A DNA stretch of 64,000 bases, from positions 234,520-298,519 of the forward strand of contig JAPQWV010000673.1 in NCBI GenBank assembly GCA_027422505.1, written 5' to 3'. Both the position numbers and the translations under genes were made by a program. This DNA comes from Craterostigma plantagineum (taxonomy: Eukaryota > Streptophyta > Magnoliopsida > Lamiales > Linderniaceae). Each line of letters opens with the position of its first letter. Within the stretch, counting starts at the first letter, position 1. The notes beneath the pieces are model-generated. The model ran no database searches. It was given only the letters and a program-made list of their open reading frames with translations, and had not been told where the DNA came from. Positions 38,343 to 51,604 of this stretch are shown one piece after another.

Positions 38343-39939
38343 ATTTCTAAGGAAATATTATCGTATCGTATGTGCTCGAGTTTGTAATACATACCATACC
38401 AACGATATATTATCTCTATCATCGATTAGCTTCGATATCAAACTCTCGAACTCAAACCTTGTTATTGCTGTCACGTCATGCAAAAAGGAAAGGATATCAA
38501 AATTCAAAAGTGAATGAATAATGAATATATCTCTTTTCGAAACAAAAAATTATTATTGGATATTGTGTTTGTTACCAACCTCAATGATTAATAACGAGAA
38601 TTGAAAGACATCGAAGGCATATTCCCTTCTATTTAATATATATCCATTGATGGATTAACATAAACAGCCGACTGAAAACCCTAATCTAGGTCGATATTGT
38701 TCCACAATCCATCGAAAATTGGAAATTTTGGTGAAAAGAATAACCCAAAAAGGAGTGGTATAATAATATCCTTATGGTCTTGCGAGTTTCAACATTTCTA
38801 TGAATTGTTCGCTAATTCTTTTATTACAATCGTATAACTAAACTAAACTCTTCATATTATTTGTTCAAAGGTGGTATACCTTTAATGAGTGTATATGATC
38901 GTTTTACGATTTAGTAAAAATAAAACTAAATCATAAAGAATCCATGAAGAACTGGACTGGTAGTAAAGTATGCAAGTCAGATTAAAATTGTAATTATTAT
39001 GGTCAATCTTTTAAGACCAAAAAAAAAAACGCCAAATGTCAAGGGGGACAAGTTGGTAACTAAGACGTTCGTCGTCACCATCATTGCTTTAGCAACTATC
39101 AATTGTCGAATATATATATTTTTTTTTTTAAAAAAAAAAGGATCTCCAAATTTGAATGAACTGCTTTTTCGAATGTGGATCGACAGTGTAATCATATTAT
39201 AGAAACATGTATCGACTTTCGATCATATTCATAAAGATGAAAAGAGTGACAAGTGCATTGTTCGTGGTTCTTATTACAACTTATGCATCTTTTCTCCTTT
39301 CGAAACTTTTGTCTACCTAAAAATAGCACTAAAAGAAAATGAGGCAATAATAATAGAACGTCGAGTTAAATATGTGGTGAAGTTATGTTGTATCTCTATT
39401 AATTATTCATTCAGATCTTTACGAGTCAAATGTCTTTATATCTTCTTTCGAGTTTTGAAGTCAAAAGAAGAAGAAAAAGATCGTGTTTTGTTCGCACTTT
39501 TTTCACTTTAGAAGAAAGCTTCTATCTTTATTTTAACTACCTGCATCAGAAGTAACGTTACTTGATTCAGTCAGACTTAACCACAGACAAAGTTAAATTC
39601 ATTACAATTTACAACAAACACTCATAATTATTACCATCTATTTCAATATTCCATATTCAAGCAAAACATATGACCCACAGGTCGGCCCATTAAAAAAAAT
39701 GTCTAGATTTTTTCTAGTTTGTTTGCCTATGTTATAGATAAACGATGAAAAAGCTAAGGCCCGTTGAAGCCTAAAATTATTATTGAGACTTGAGTAACTA
39801 TATGAATTTGATTAACTCTATGAAGTAATTTTTAGAATTTCTAGAATTAGCAAGATGATTAATACAATGAACCGACTTTCAACGATGTTTAAGCGGAAAA
39901 AAAAACAAAGTTTAAGCGAAAGCCAGCAATATATGAAGG

Positions 39940-40315
39940 GGTCTTTGCACATAAACACCCATTTGAATAAAAACTTGTAATTCAGTACCCTGTCAGTATT
40001 TTCTTATAGGTAGGTACCTAATGGAATAACTTTTTTGCACATAGGTACCCGATCAGCCGCAGGTACGCCATATAACACATTTTGGCACGTAATACATTAG
40101 AAAATTGTACGTCATATATAACACACTAAGGTAGCACATAGAAACCGTATATGGTACCCTATAAACAAGTGGCGTGGTACCCAACACGCACATAAAAAGG
40201 TACGACACGATTGAGAAAATTGATAGAAACAGTAAAACGGGTACCTACCTATAAAGACTGATTTGTAAATTTTTTATCCAATTGGGTATTTATCTATAGA
40301 TTGTCACATATATAA
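39940..40315. repeat. Imperfect inverted repeat, MITE-like
   Basis: The left part contains CACCCATTTGAATAAAAACT then CTTATAGGTAGGTACC. The right part contains GGTACCTACCTATAAAG then TTTTTTATCCAATTGGGTAT, the approximate reverse complement. Interior GGTACC-type motifs recur in both orientations. I could not define exact ends or a target duplication, so the class is uncertain. Confidence 0.5.
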
Positions 40316-40927
40316 ACGGAAAATAATAAATAGTCTTCTAACATCTACTATATTGCTTTCTGCGGGGATCTGCCTCTTTGTTTATGCTTTTTATTAAAAT
40401 AAGATGTTAGTTAAATGCAATGTACCATGTTGTGAGAGCCAAGAACAGATTCGAGTCATGTTAGTTAGGATCTTTTGTATTTATTTAATATGTGGTTATT
40501 ACATAATTCATGCGATTGTTTATTTGTGTCTGATTTGATGAATAACTGATTGTGGCATGTGCTGCGCATACCGTAAGTTTATCTTTAATAACTGGTTTAA
40601 AATGAGTCAAGTCTATTTCTCTTTCTATGCTTTTTTATCAACATATGGTCCACTACTGTTAACCCGACCTGACCCGACCCGCGGTGGAGCTGGAGCCTTT
40701 TTTTTTCAACCCAAGGAGTATTATAGATTCAAAAGCAATATATATTTTATATTGCTAACCCACAGGTATTTGAATACGTACTATGAAAAAATATGGATAG
40801 GAATCGTAAATGAATGGTGCTTTCTTTGACACGTGTTGTTACACCATTCTCAAATTTTAACTATCGATGAATTAGGTCAACGCGTGTCACCTCATTCGGA
40901 TACAACCCAGCCAAAGTTTTCTTTATA

Positions 40928-40928
<1 letters not shown>

Positions 40929-40972
<44 letters not shown>

Positions 40973-40985
40973 TATTATTATTATT
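40929..40985. repeat. (TTA)n microsatellite
   Basis: About 19 TTA triplets, with one interruption. Confidence 0.9.
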
Positions 40986-42746
40986 AGCATTAGTATATAT
41001 GACAGCACTAATCATCCTCCTTAACAAGGGTCTCAATTTCTGACTAATGCACTAATTTTACAACCTACAAGACATTTTCATGTGTTTATTTGGCTCAACT
41101 ACCAATAGTGTGAGCTTTGGTTTTAGTTGGAAGGGTCAAAGGCTTGGACACTTATGTAGCAATTTATTTATGATATTTTATTTAGATAATTTAGTACAAA
41201 TTGATTTTCTTTAAAAAAAATGTCCTTTCACGAGATGGTCTTACAGAAAAGTATCCCAGATGTCGATCACAATCGAGGTTCATGCGTATTTGGACCATTA
41301 AGGGAAAAGACTTGCTTACCTGAACATTATAGCATAAAATTAAATAATAATTTACCTCAAAATTCAAACTACGTTGCGAATCAACGGCTTAAATTTCATC
41401 TTTATTTATTTAAGGTAATTTTATTTAGAAGCTTCGTATCAAAGTCCTCATTACTTCAATTTTATTTGAAAATTAGTACATCAAGTTCAGTTATTTTTAG
41501 TTTTGGTAATAATGATATGTATAGTGTTACGTAATATCAAAAGTCTTTGTGGTCATTAAATAAGACATAACAGCCTTTCCCTTCTGTTTCGTTCTATTTA
41601 ATAAGTATGATTCATGATCTTGTGAAGGGAAAAGATACAAGACCTTTTTCTTAGCAACTTCCCATTATTCACTTTCCCCATAAATCTTCCATATTTTTTA
41701 CCAATAATAAGTATATTTTCTTTGATAAAGAAAGGAAACCCCACATCCCTTCTCAAACGTCTCGCTCGACTACATTATTGTTGTTATAAAATAAGTAATA
41801 TAAATAAACACTAAGAAGCACAGTAAGAATTAGAAAAAAAAAGGAGAATAATAAACATATATGGATAATAATATATCCCATCCCTTTTCTCTTTCTTTAC
41901 TCCTCAACACAGCCCACAGCTCCTCCTCCATATCTTCATCTGTTGTTCGTATGTGTCTACGTGCATCCACGTCACCTCTCAAGTGTTAATCGACTCATGG
42001 ATTTTCTCGAAAGTCTATGATCTGGGAATCTGAGCACGCACTAATCGAATTGGGACACGGGAAGGTGGAAGGAGTTCTGAGTGACAATTTGGTAATTAGT
42101 ACGTTACGTTGACCTGACGTTTTGTGCGTGTAAATAAGAGCTATGTTTTCTGGCGATGGTGCACAGCCACGCTTAGATCTGGAACTCTGGTGTAGAATAT
42201 TTAATTTGATTGCTGTGACTTTGTCTGTAAGCTGTTTGCTCAAGCTGGGTTTTTTTAGCTTGTTGATTTTTTTTTTTACGGATTAGGGTTTTTAGCGGAC
42301 TTGACCGGACATTTGGGAAGACTCTTGATATGCGAAGTGTGTTTTGTATCTTGTCCAAATTTTTGTTTGTTGGCAGTTCGCTTGCTCGCAGGAGGTGCCT
42401 TTACGAAGTGTGCATTGTTGTTACTTTTCTTATTAGTATTTCACCGTTTGCATAAGTAAGACTCTACCTTGTCAACGAATCCACCAAAAACAGTGTAGCT
42501 AACTTGTGCTGAGTGAGTGCAGTGGTTAAATTTGCAGCCACAATCATGTTCCAGTGAGGAGATATATGCAATTATAGCACACATCAAGTTTTAGAATGGA
42601 GCAATTACTTTCAGACTAAGGATCATTTGTGCAGTATACTGTTTCTCTTGTTAATGAATATATTGAAAAAGTGTAATGTTTTGCGCATACTGCAGCTGCG
42701 AGGTCTGGGAATAATGATGGTGTGTCCTACTGAAAGCTAAGAAAAA

Positions 42747-45700
42747 ATGGAGTCTGAGGCTTCAGTAACAAATAATCGGCCTAGCGCTGTTGAGCGGGTG
42801 CTTTCAGTCGCTGGACCAGTGTTTTACATAGCTATCAGTTATCTGGATCCTGGAAAGTGGGCTACAGCTGTCGAGGGCGGTGCTCGTCTTGGTTCTGATT
42901 TGGTCTTTCTTGTCCTGGTTATAAATCTAGTCGCCGTTCTGTGTCAGTACCTGTCTGCTCGGGTTGCGATTGTCACTGGCAAGAATCTCACAGAGGTTGC
43001 CATTTTCCGTCGATGTTTAGCTATGACTAGTGCTTTACCGAACATGTTTACTTCATAAGTTCAGATTTTTCATTTGCGAAAATCTGAAGTTATTGTCATT
43101 GATGGCCTAACAGATTTGCACGGAGGAGTATGATGATACAACATGCTTAATTTTGGGAATTCAGGCAGAGATATCAATGGTTGTGTCAGATCTCACAATG
43201 GTAAGCTTCTGGATCATCTGAATTCTCTTGTCTTCTGTGATGTATTTTCTGATAATGGGAATGACCATTTCTTGTAGGTGATTGGCACTGCTTACAGTCT
43301 TCATATTGCCTTTGGAGTTGACCTATTCAGTTGTGTCTTCTTTACTGGCTTCGATGTGATTCTATTTCCATTTGTTGTGAGCCTCCTTGTGAGTTATTTT
43401 TGGGCACTGTCTTATTTTGCTATCTGTTAAATCATACAAATCCTGATAATGATGTGCTGCTGCTTCACAGGATAATTCGAAGGCAAAGCTAATGTCCTTA
43501 CTCTTTGTCTGGTTTCTATTAGTAACATATGTTTGTGGAATACTGACAAGTCAACAAGAAAGCTCGTTGTCTATGGGTGGGATGCTTAGTAAACTAACTG
43601 GGGAGAACATGTATGCACTGATGGCTGTCCTTGGAGCCAACATTATGCCCCATAATTTGTACCTCCATTCTTCTCTTGTTCAGGTTTTCCTTCTTTATTT
43701 ATCTTATAATCTTTGTTTGTTCCTGTTGCACCACAAAGCGCAATATGCGCTTTCTTCCGACTGATTTATTAACACTTACCTCCATAATTTGTTGGTTGTG
43801 CATTGTGATCCTAATGTTCACCATGAGGGCTCTACTGTTCACTCCTCGAGCTATTGAAATCATACAATATTTTGAGTCCTTTGAGGCTTATACCTTCAGT
43901 ATGTATAATATGTCTTTCTACATGCTTGTTCTATCCTTGTTTCCTGTCATTGACGCTTCATCTCTTTGTATGGTAACTCAAAACATTTTATATTTCTTAG
44001 ACAATCTTGACTTTGTTCATCTGCATATTGTATGTATCTCTTGCAGTGGGTTGTAGTCAACTTATGAGCAGGGGCATGCTAACGTTTCCCTGAATAATAT
44101 TGCAGCAGGATCCGAGGGAAACAAATCTTTTTGTTGGGGCCTTGTGTCAGGATCATTTTTTTGCCACTTTATGCATCTTTAGTGGTATTTTCCTCCTGAA
44201 CACTGTGTTGATAAACTCGGCTGCTAGTTTGTTCTACAACAGTGGACTCGTTTTCCTGACTCTACAGGACTCGTTGTCGCTGCTGGATCAGGTTGCAATT
44301 ACTACATGCCTTTTCCGTCTGCACACCTTCTTGTGGCGTTTCAGTGTCTTTCTAACGATGCTATGTTGATACTCATGCAGATATTTAGGAGTTCGACAGC
44401 TTCGTTTGCTTTAACTTTGATTATGTTGTTCTCCAATCAATTAGTACCGCTGTCATGGTGTCTGGAGAAACAAGTCATTTCCAGCGGCTTCTTCAGATCG
44501 GAGATTCCTAGTTGGCTGCATCGAGTAACGATAAGGCTTGTTGCCATCATCCCTGGGCTATATTGTGTCTGGAGTTCAGGAACTGAAGGGTTATTTCAAA
44601 CGCTCATCTTTACTCAAATCCTGGTTGCTTTCCTACTCCCATCCTCTGTTATCCCCCTGTTTCGAATCTCTTCATCTAGATCGGTCATGGGTGCTTACAA
44701 GATTTCTCATCTGGAGGAATTCTTAGCCATACTATCGTTCGTCGGGATGCTGACGCTAAATCTCATTTTTGACATAGAAATGCTATTTGGCAGCAGTGAC
44801 TGGGTAACTAGCTTAAAGTGGAATTCTGGGGGTTATTTGCCTATTTCATATCTGATTCTTCTGTTGGCTTCGATTGCTTCTCTGTGCTTTACGCTTTGGA
44901 TGGCTATCACTCCGTTGAAATCGGTGAGTTCTGGAGCGTATTCTGTCGAGTTGAAATGGGAGAACGAGGCCGAGGCTGATGTCACAGAGCTACCTGTAGA
45001 GAGAGACCAAAGTGAAGCTAGTGAGCTTCCGTATAAATTAGTCAAAACTGTTGAGGAGATGGAGCCTTTCTTACTGCAGGAGAAGATTTTTGTAAGCCAT
45101 CAAAAGGGCTCAGATAAAGGTTCCGAAACAGTGTCTCCTGAGACCCTTTCACCACCTGAGAGCAACTTTCAGTTGACAGCTATTCCTGAAACTGACCGCG
45201 ATACGACATCTCCAATGCCTTCCGTAAGAATTCCCGAGGCCTCTTCAGAGGTTTCCATGATGCCCTTGCCTGAATCTGCAAAGATTATTACTAGCGAACC
45301 TTTAGATTCCCTAGACTCGACTAGCGAATCAAAGGACATATCTGAAAAGCCGTTGGAGATTGAAGGTCGCACAGAGAGTAAGGACGAAGAAGGGGATTCT
45401 TGGGAGCTTGAAGAGTCCGCCAAAATTGTTTCCGAGGGCGTCCAGTCTGTAGCAGCACCTGAAGGTCCCGAATCATTTCGAAGCCTTAGTGGAAAACTTG
45501 ATGATGTTGGGAGCGGTACGGGGAGTCTCTCAAGGTTAGCAGGTCTAGGCCGCGCTGCGAGGCGACAGCTGACGTCGATTCTCGATGAATTTTGGGGGCA
45601 GTTGTTCGATTTCCACGGCCAGGTAACTTCGGAAGCCAAGGCTAAGAAACTAGAAGTCTTACTCGGTATCGACAGTAAAGTAGACTCCAAATCTTCCTTT

Positions 45701-47404
45701 GCGCCAACGAAACTAGAAAACAGCATCGTCAACGCTCCTGCATATTTTCCATCCGCTGGTGGAAAAGGGCCCGAGGTTATGAGAATGCATCACGGTGGAC
45801 AGGGTAATGCTGGGCCGTTCCTCGGAGTTCAAAAGAGCTCAACAATGCAGTCTAGCTACATGCAGCTGTTGGATGCATACGTGCGAAATGTTGGTTACGC
45901 TGCCCCGGACTCTATCGGCGAGAGGCGCTACCACAGCGTGCATGTTCCGTCCTCTTCTAATGGCCACGATCAACAGCCTGCCACCATTCATGGTTACGAT
46001 ATGGCCTCGTATTTGAATCGAACAGCCAAAGATCTAAAAGGCCAACTTGAGCCACCACTGCTACCACAAGCCGTGATGCCTTCGATCAAATCGAACTCCC
46101 AAGACTTGCATGCTCTTCAGTCGGGGCAGAAGCCACAAAGTGCGCTGCGCAATCTGAAGCCTCCAGGTTTTCACAACGTTCCCATCTCTCGGAACAATTC
46201 CATGAGATCGGAAAGACCTTTATCCGACTTGGTTTCTTCCGAAGCCATGTATTACTCCTCCTCTCAAAGCGTGCCCGACGTGAAGAAATTTCACAGCCTG
46301 CCAGATATATCGCTTTACGTCAATCACCAAAACCCTTCCCTATCGCGCAACAGTTCGCAATGGGAGAGTCAGACGGGCTATGGGCAGCCAATTCGCCGGC
46401 CAATGCACGAGCAGCAGGCGTCTTTGAATGCTTCTTCGTCTTGGGCTAGTACGCCGTCAGTGTCTAACGAATTCTCTCCTTCGAAGGTTTGCAGGGATGC
46501 TTTCTCACTGCAGTTCAAGTCTAGCTCGGGCGCTAGTTCCCTCTGGTCTAAGCAGCCCTACGAACAGTTTGGCGTGGCTGATAAACCTCCCTCGAAACCC
46601 CAAGAAACCACTTCGAACTTCGACATGGAAGCAAAAGTTCTGCAGTCTTTCAGAAGCTGCATAAACAAACTTCTGAGGCTCGAAGGATCAGACTGGTTGT
46701 TTAGACACAACGACGGTGCGGACGAAGACTTGATCGACCAAGTAGCCGAAAGGGAGAGATTCCTCTACGAAGCTGAATGTAGAACAACCGTCGACAAGAA
46801 ACTCGTACCTCCCATGAAAATAGACATGGCCGTCCCTAACTGCGGCGATGGATGCGTGTGGAAGATAGACCTCATCGTAAGCTTCGGTGTTTGGTGCATC
46901 CACCGTATCCTCGAGCTTTCCCTCATGGAAAGCCGGCCCGAACTGTGGGGGAAGTACACCTACGTGCTCAACCGTCTTCAGGTTAGTGACTCGACTCCAT
47001 TTTGCCCAACACTCGCTAGAAGTAATAATCTGTTATCGCCTTTCGTTATTCAGGGAATTATCGATTTGGCCTTCTCCAAACCTCGTACGCTGATGGCTCC
47101 ATGCTTCTGCCTTCAGCTGCCCGCTGAATACGTACAGAAGCTAAGCCCGCCGCCCGGCTCAAGCGGAGGTTTGCCGCCCCATTCTAAGCCAAGCCGTGGA
47201 AAATTCACAACAGCTTCGACGCTTTTGGACATAATCAAGGACGTAGAAACCGCTATATCGTGTCGTAAGGGCAGGTCGGGCACGGCGGCGGGGGACGTGG
47301 CGTTTCCCAAGGGAAAGGAAAACTTGGCGTCTGTGCTCAAGAGATACAGACGACGGCTGTCGATTAAACCCAAGAATGCAATTTCTTCTATGCCCAGCTC
47401 ATAG
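42747..47404 (+). CDS. EIN2: ETHYLENE INSENSITIVE 2
   Basis: Seven exons, 42747-42995, 43114-43200, 43278-43388, 43471-43683, 44106-44291, 44381-46981 and 47054-47404, encode 1,265 residues, close to other EIN2 proteins. The N-terminal third is the Nramp-like, roughly 12-helix domain, beginning [20 protein letters not shown] with the EIN2-type DPGKW in place of the transporter DPGN. The rest is the hydrophilic signalling end. Near the C-terminus lies the conserved basic nuclear localisation motif [12 protein letters not shown] (residues 1244-1255). EIN2 sits in the ER membrane. When ethylene silences CTR1, the C-terminal part is dephosphorylated, cleaved, and moves to the nucleus and P-bodies to activate EIN3/EIL output. 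The last intron (72 bases) has no stop and keeps frame if retained. Exon 5 starts at a CAGCAG double acceptor. Confidence 0.97.
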
Positions 47405-48300
47405 CTTCTGTTCATAGGGATTCCGCCGGGATTTCAAAGAGAAGGAAAAAAGCTCAGCTGCTATGAGTACGGTAATAATAAATCTTGTTGTGTCTCCTCG
47501 CTGTTATTGTATTTGTGTTTTTTTTTTTCTGACTGTGTACTATTTATGGGCATGATATGATGATGTATACATTTACATATAGGATGATAAGTGATGTGGG
47601 TGATTGTAGTAGCAAAGAATGGCGAATCTTTGAAGAAGAAAGTGTGGAAATAGGTTTTTTACTGTGTCAGTTAATTACGTTCTTAACGAAGGTGATAATA
47701 GCTAATTCCGAATGGATTAGTTGGGTTCGTTCGTCTATTTCTCAGTCATGGTTAAGATTTGCAGTGTGCTAAATTCAGTATTTGGAGCGTTAATGAAGTT
47801 CGGTGTGGTCGTCATTGAGGACCATTCGCGTGTAACAATGACGTGATGACAACCAACATTAGTTACCAATTGGGAAAATCTTGGTCAATTTCGTACGTTG
47901 GCCGGCATCTTCGTTTAATTTTAGTTAAGTAGCTATACGTAATACCAAGAAAATTAGGTAGACCGTTGCCTAATTAAATCTCTTTTTTTTTTTTTTTTTT
48001 TTTATCATGACACCTCTCCTCTATCATCACCAACCACATTAGGAGGAGGATTCTTGCCAAATGCCGCTTTGTCCAAGTCCATAAAAAAGCCAAGGAGTTT
48101 TAACTTGCATAAGTTTCGAAAGTAGAAAGAAAAAAAGAATCCTATATGATAACTAGTACTGCTAACTAAAAATAGAACCGTTCATCAACACAAAATAGTA
48201 TGTATGAACTTTTTATACAAAAAGATGAAGTACTCTCTAAATAAATATGGATTTCATTTACAATAAGATCGAGTATTTTCGTCCAAACATAAACATTAAA
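47405..48300. other. EIN2 3' flank
   Basis: AT-rich DNA with a T run at about 47983-48003. It contains the EIN2 3' untranslated region. No gene is seen. Confidence 0.5.
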
Positions 48301-48778
48301 TAGACAACCTCAATTAATTAACTAAATATGTTTTTTTCCTAACCAACCCCAATATCCAACGAATACCTATTATCCTAAGATAGATCGCATAGTTGCCAAA
48401 CGCGATCCAATCCTAAAACCCACCAAAAAAAAAAAAGAACTTCATAATTCATCATCGAATCCCAACCGTCCATCGCGAACAACTCCCATCCAACGTCCGA
48501 GATCAATCCTCAACCAACCCCCCGCCTCGTTACACCAACACTGACTCGCATCAACATTATTATTACAAAGTCACAAACCTCACCTACCAAAAACATAGCT
48601 ACGCATACGCACACACACACGCCATTATATATATACTTCTCCACGTTTCACTTACCTCAACAAACAAAACCTTCATTCATCACAACCACACATTTCACTT
48701 ACCACCACCCATATATTTTCCTTCTTTCTGCTCTTCTTCTTCCATCGTCTTTGTAATAACCTTCTTGAAACCGTTTCC
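48301..48778 (+). promoter_or_regulatory. PAL promoter with AC elements and TATA box
   Basis: ACCAACC occurs at 48342-48348 and 48513-48519, and ACCTACC at 48582-48588. These AC-type (L/P box) elements are bound by R2R3-MYB activators of phenylpropanoid genes and are characteristic of PAL promoters. TATATATATA lies at 48626-48635, about 145 bases upstream of the start codon. The C/A-rich leader that follows fits a plant 5' untranslated region. Confidence 0.65.
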
Positions 48779-51604
48779 ATGGAGGCTGTAGCAGCTAACG
48801 GTCATCACCACGACCAAAAGCTCTCCAATGGCGGCGGCGCCGGACACGTGTCGCTTTGCATGGACAATAATCAGAAGATCAAAAGGCAGATAAACGCCGA
48901 GGACCCTCTGAACTGGGGCCTGGCGGCGGATCTGTTGAAGGGGAGCCACGTGGAGGAGGTTAAGAAGATGGTGGAGGAGTTTAGGAAGCCCACGGTGAGG
49001 CTCGGCGGCGAGACGCTGACTATAGGGCAGGTGGCGGCGGTTGCTTCGTCGGCGTCGGCGGCGGTGGAGCTCTCCGAGGAGGCGAGGGAGGGCGTTAAGG
49101 CGAGCAGCGACTGGGTTATGGAGAGCATGAATAAGGGTACGGACAGCTACGGCGTCACCACGGGGTTCGGTGCCACGTCACACCGGCGGACAAAGCAAGG
49201 CGCTGCTCTTCAGAAGGAGCTCATTAGGTAATAAATAATAATCATTTTTGTCTTTTATTTTCTGATAATTAATACTTATCTCTTTCTACGTAGCATTTTT
49301 CCATCTGAATATAATTTGTGGATGGAGATTACTTAATTATGGGACTAAGAACGGCAATTATTACATATTTTTAACCAAGAATGTACATATATGTCTCGAC
49401 TAGAAGCTAGGTGCCAACCAAATTCGTGATATTTACAAAAATAGTGAAGCCACCGTAAATAATTGGGAAGGTGAACCCTTTCTTACCTCTATAATTTATT
49501 ATTACATTCTAAGGAAGCATAGTTGAGCACATAAGAGATATATTTCTTACTTTGATATTTATTGTTTTGTAACATACAGCTGTCATCACCTTTTATAGGA
49601 ACGTGCTTCAAGTAAATGTTAGCTCGAGGAGTTGTGCGAAATAGTATTTAATTTTATCACACTATAATATTACTCAGCTAAGCTAGTCGTTGTCAAGTCT
49701 TGACCGTTGAGCTAAATCTATCTCCCACCAACTACCCCCTTCTCTTCATTTTACAACTGTCCTTAAATCACCCAAAGTGTCGGTGTATGATTTATAGCAA
49801 TTAAAAAAGTATGTATATAATTCTAATGAATTAATTCCACCGACGGCAGGTTCTTGAACGCCGGAATCTTCGGACATGGAACGGAATCAAACTGCACCTT
49901 ACCACAATCAGCCACACGCGCCGCCATGCTCGTCCGCATCAACACGCTCCTCCAGGGCTACTCGGGCATCAGATTCGAAATCTTGGAAGCCATCACCAAA
50001 TTCCTCAACCACAACATCACGCCGTGCCTTCCCCTCCGCGGCACGATCACCGCCTCCGGCGACCTCGTCCCGCTCTCCTACATCGCCGGACTGCTGACCG
50101 GCCGGCCAAACTCAAAAGCCGTCGGACCCAACGGCGGAATCCTCAGCGCCGACGAGGCCTTCAAGCTCGCCGGCCTAGACAAGGCGGGCGGCTTCTTCGA
50201 GCTTCAGCCCAAGGAAGGCCTCGCCTTAGTCAACGGCACAGCAGTCGGCTCAGGCCTCGCCTCCATCGCCCTGTACGAAGCCAACATCCTCGTACTCCTG
50301 TCGGAAGTCATGTCGGCGGTCTTCGCCGAGGTTATGAACGGAAAGCCCGAGTTCACCGACCATTTGACCCACAAGCTGAAGCACCATCCCGGCCAAATCG
50401 AAGCCGCTGCAATAATGGAGTACATCCTCGACGGCAGCTCTTACGTCAGAGCGGCTCAGCAGCTCCACGAAATCGACCCACTGCAGAAGCCCAAGCAAGA
50501 CAGGTACGCCTTGAGGACTTCGCCGCAGTGGCTGGGCCCACAGGTCGAAGTGATTCGATCGGCGACGAGGATGATAGAGAGGGAGATCAACTCCGTGAAC
50601 GACAACCCTCTGATCGACGTGTCTAGGAACAAGGCGCTGCACGGCGGCAACTTTCAGGGCACGCCCATAGGCGTCTCCATGGACAACGCGAGGCTGGCCA
50701 TCGCAGCCATCGGAAAGCTGATGTTCGCTCAGTTCTCGGAGCTGGTCAACGATTATTACAACAATGGGCTCCCCTCGAACCTCTCGGGGGGAAGAAACCC
50801 TAGCTTGGACTATGGGTTCAAAGGGGCCGAGATAGCCATGGCTTCTTACTGCTCCGAGCTTCAGTTCTTGGCCAACCCAGTGACCAACCACGTTCAGAGC
50901 GCCGAGCAGCACAACCAAGACGTGAACTCGCTGGGGCTCATCTCTTCTAGGAAGACGGTGGAGGCTCTGGACATCCTCAAACTCATGTCCTCCACCTACT
51001 TAATCGCGCTTTGCCAGGCCATCGATCTGAGGCACTTGGAGGAGAATCTCAGGCTAGCCGTGAAGAACACCGTGAGCCAAGTGGCCAAGAAAAACCTAAC
51101 CATGGGAGCCAGCGGCGAGCTCCACCCGTCGAGGTTCTGCGAGAAGGACCTCCTCCGAGTAGTTGACCGCGAGTACGTCTTTGCATACGCCGACGATCCG
51201 TGCAGTGGGGCCTACCCTTTGATGCAGAAGCTGAGGCAAGTCCTCGTCGACCACGCCTTGAAGAACGGCGAGAATGAGAAGAACCCTAACGCGTCCATCT
51301 TCCTGAAGATCCAAGCCTTCGAGGAGGAGCTGAAAGCGGTGCTGCCAAAGGAAGTTGAGAGCGCAAGGACGGCGCTTGAGAATGGAAATCCTGCCCTGAA
51401 GAACAGAATCGAAGATTGCAGATCTTATCCTTTGTACAGGTTCGTGAGGGAGGAGTTGGGAACTCAGTATCTGACGGGGGAAAGAGTGATTCCCCAGGCG
51501 AGGAATGCGATAAGGTGTTTGCTGCGATAAGCAAAGGGTTGATCGTCGATCCTTTGTTGGAGTGTATTGATGGTTGGAATGGTGAGCCTCTACCAATTTG
51601 TTAA
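48779..51604 (+). CDS. PAL: Phenylalanine ammonia-lyase with late frameshift
   Basis: Two exons in the canonical PAL arrangement: 48779-49227 and 49850 onward, with the intron splitting an Arg codon. The enzyme converts phenylalanine to trans-cinnamate. The MIO prosthetic group forms from Ala218-Ser219-Gly220 (in [12 protein letters not shown]), and the lid tyrosine is Y124 ([12 protein letters not shown]). The open frame runs to a stop at 51530, giving 709 residues ending [10 protein letters not shown]. The normal PAL ending ([20 protein letters not shown] and onward to PLPIC) is present just downstream in the next frame and stops at 51604. The frame switch lies near 51486-51492 and corresponds to one missing base. 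The sequence as given therefore encodes a PAL lacking about its last 35 authentic residues. This is either an assembly error or a real lesion. Confidence 0.95.

Larger units (their letters stand above)
38343..42746. other. Long intergenic region ahead of EIN2
   Basis: About 4.4 kb without a recognisable coding gene. It holds A/T runs, an imperfect inverted repeat (39940-40315), a TTA microsatellite (about 40929-40985) and, in its last kilobase, the probable promoter and a long, possibly intron-containing leader of EIN2. Small frames in it show no family resemblance. Confidence 0.6.

Noticed and set aside
40929..40985. A CRISPR-like or satellite array
   Set aside because: It is a simple TTA microsatellite without spacers; no CRISPR array is expected or seen in this eukaryotic sequence.
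50024..50918. Long alternative frames (200 and 222 codons) on both strands inside PAL exon 2
   Set aside because: They are shadows of GC-rich PAL codons. The PAL frame is conserved along its whole length and the alternatives show no family features.
35894..51604. A hormone or phenylpropanoid gene cluster (LOG, EIN2, PAL)
   Set aside because: The genes act in different processes, are widely spaced and differ in orientation. Chance adjacency is the simplest reading.
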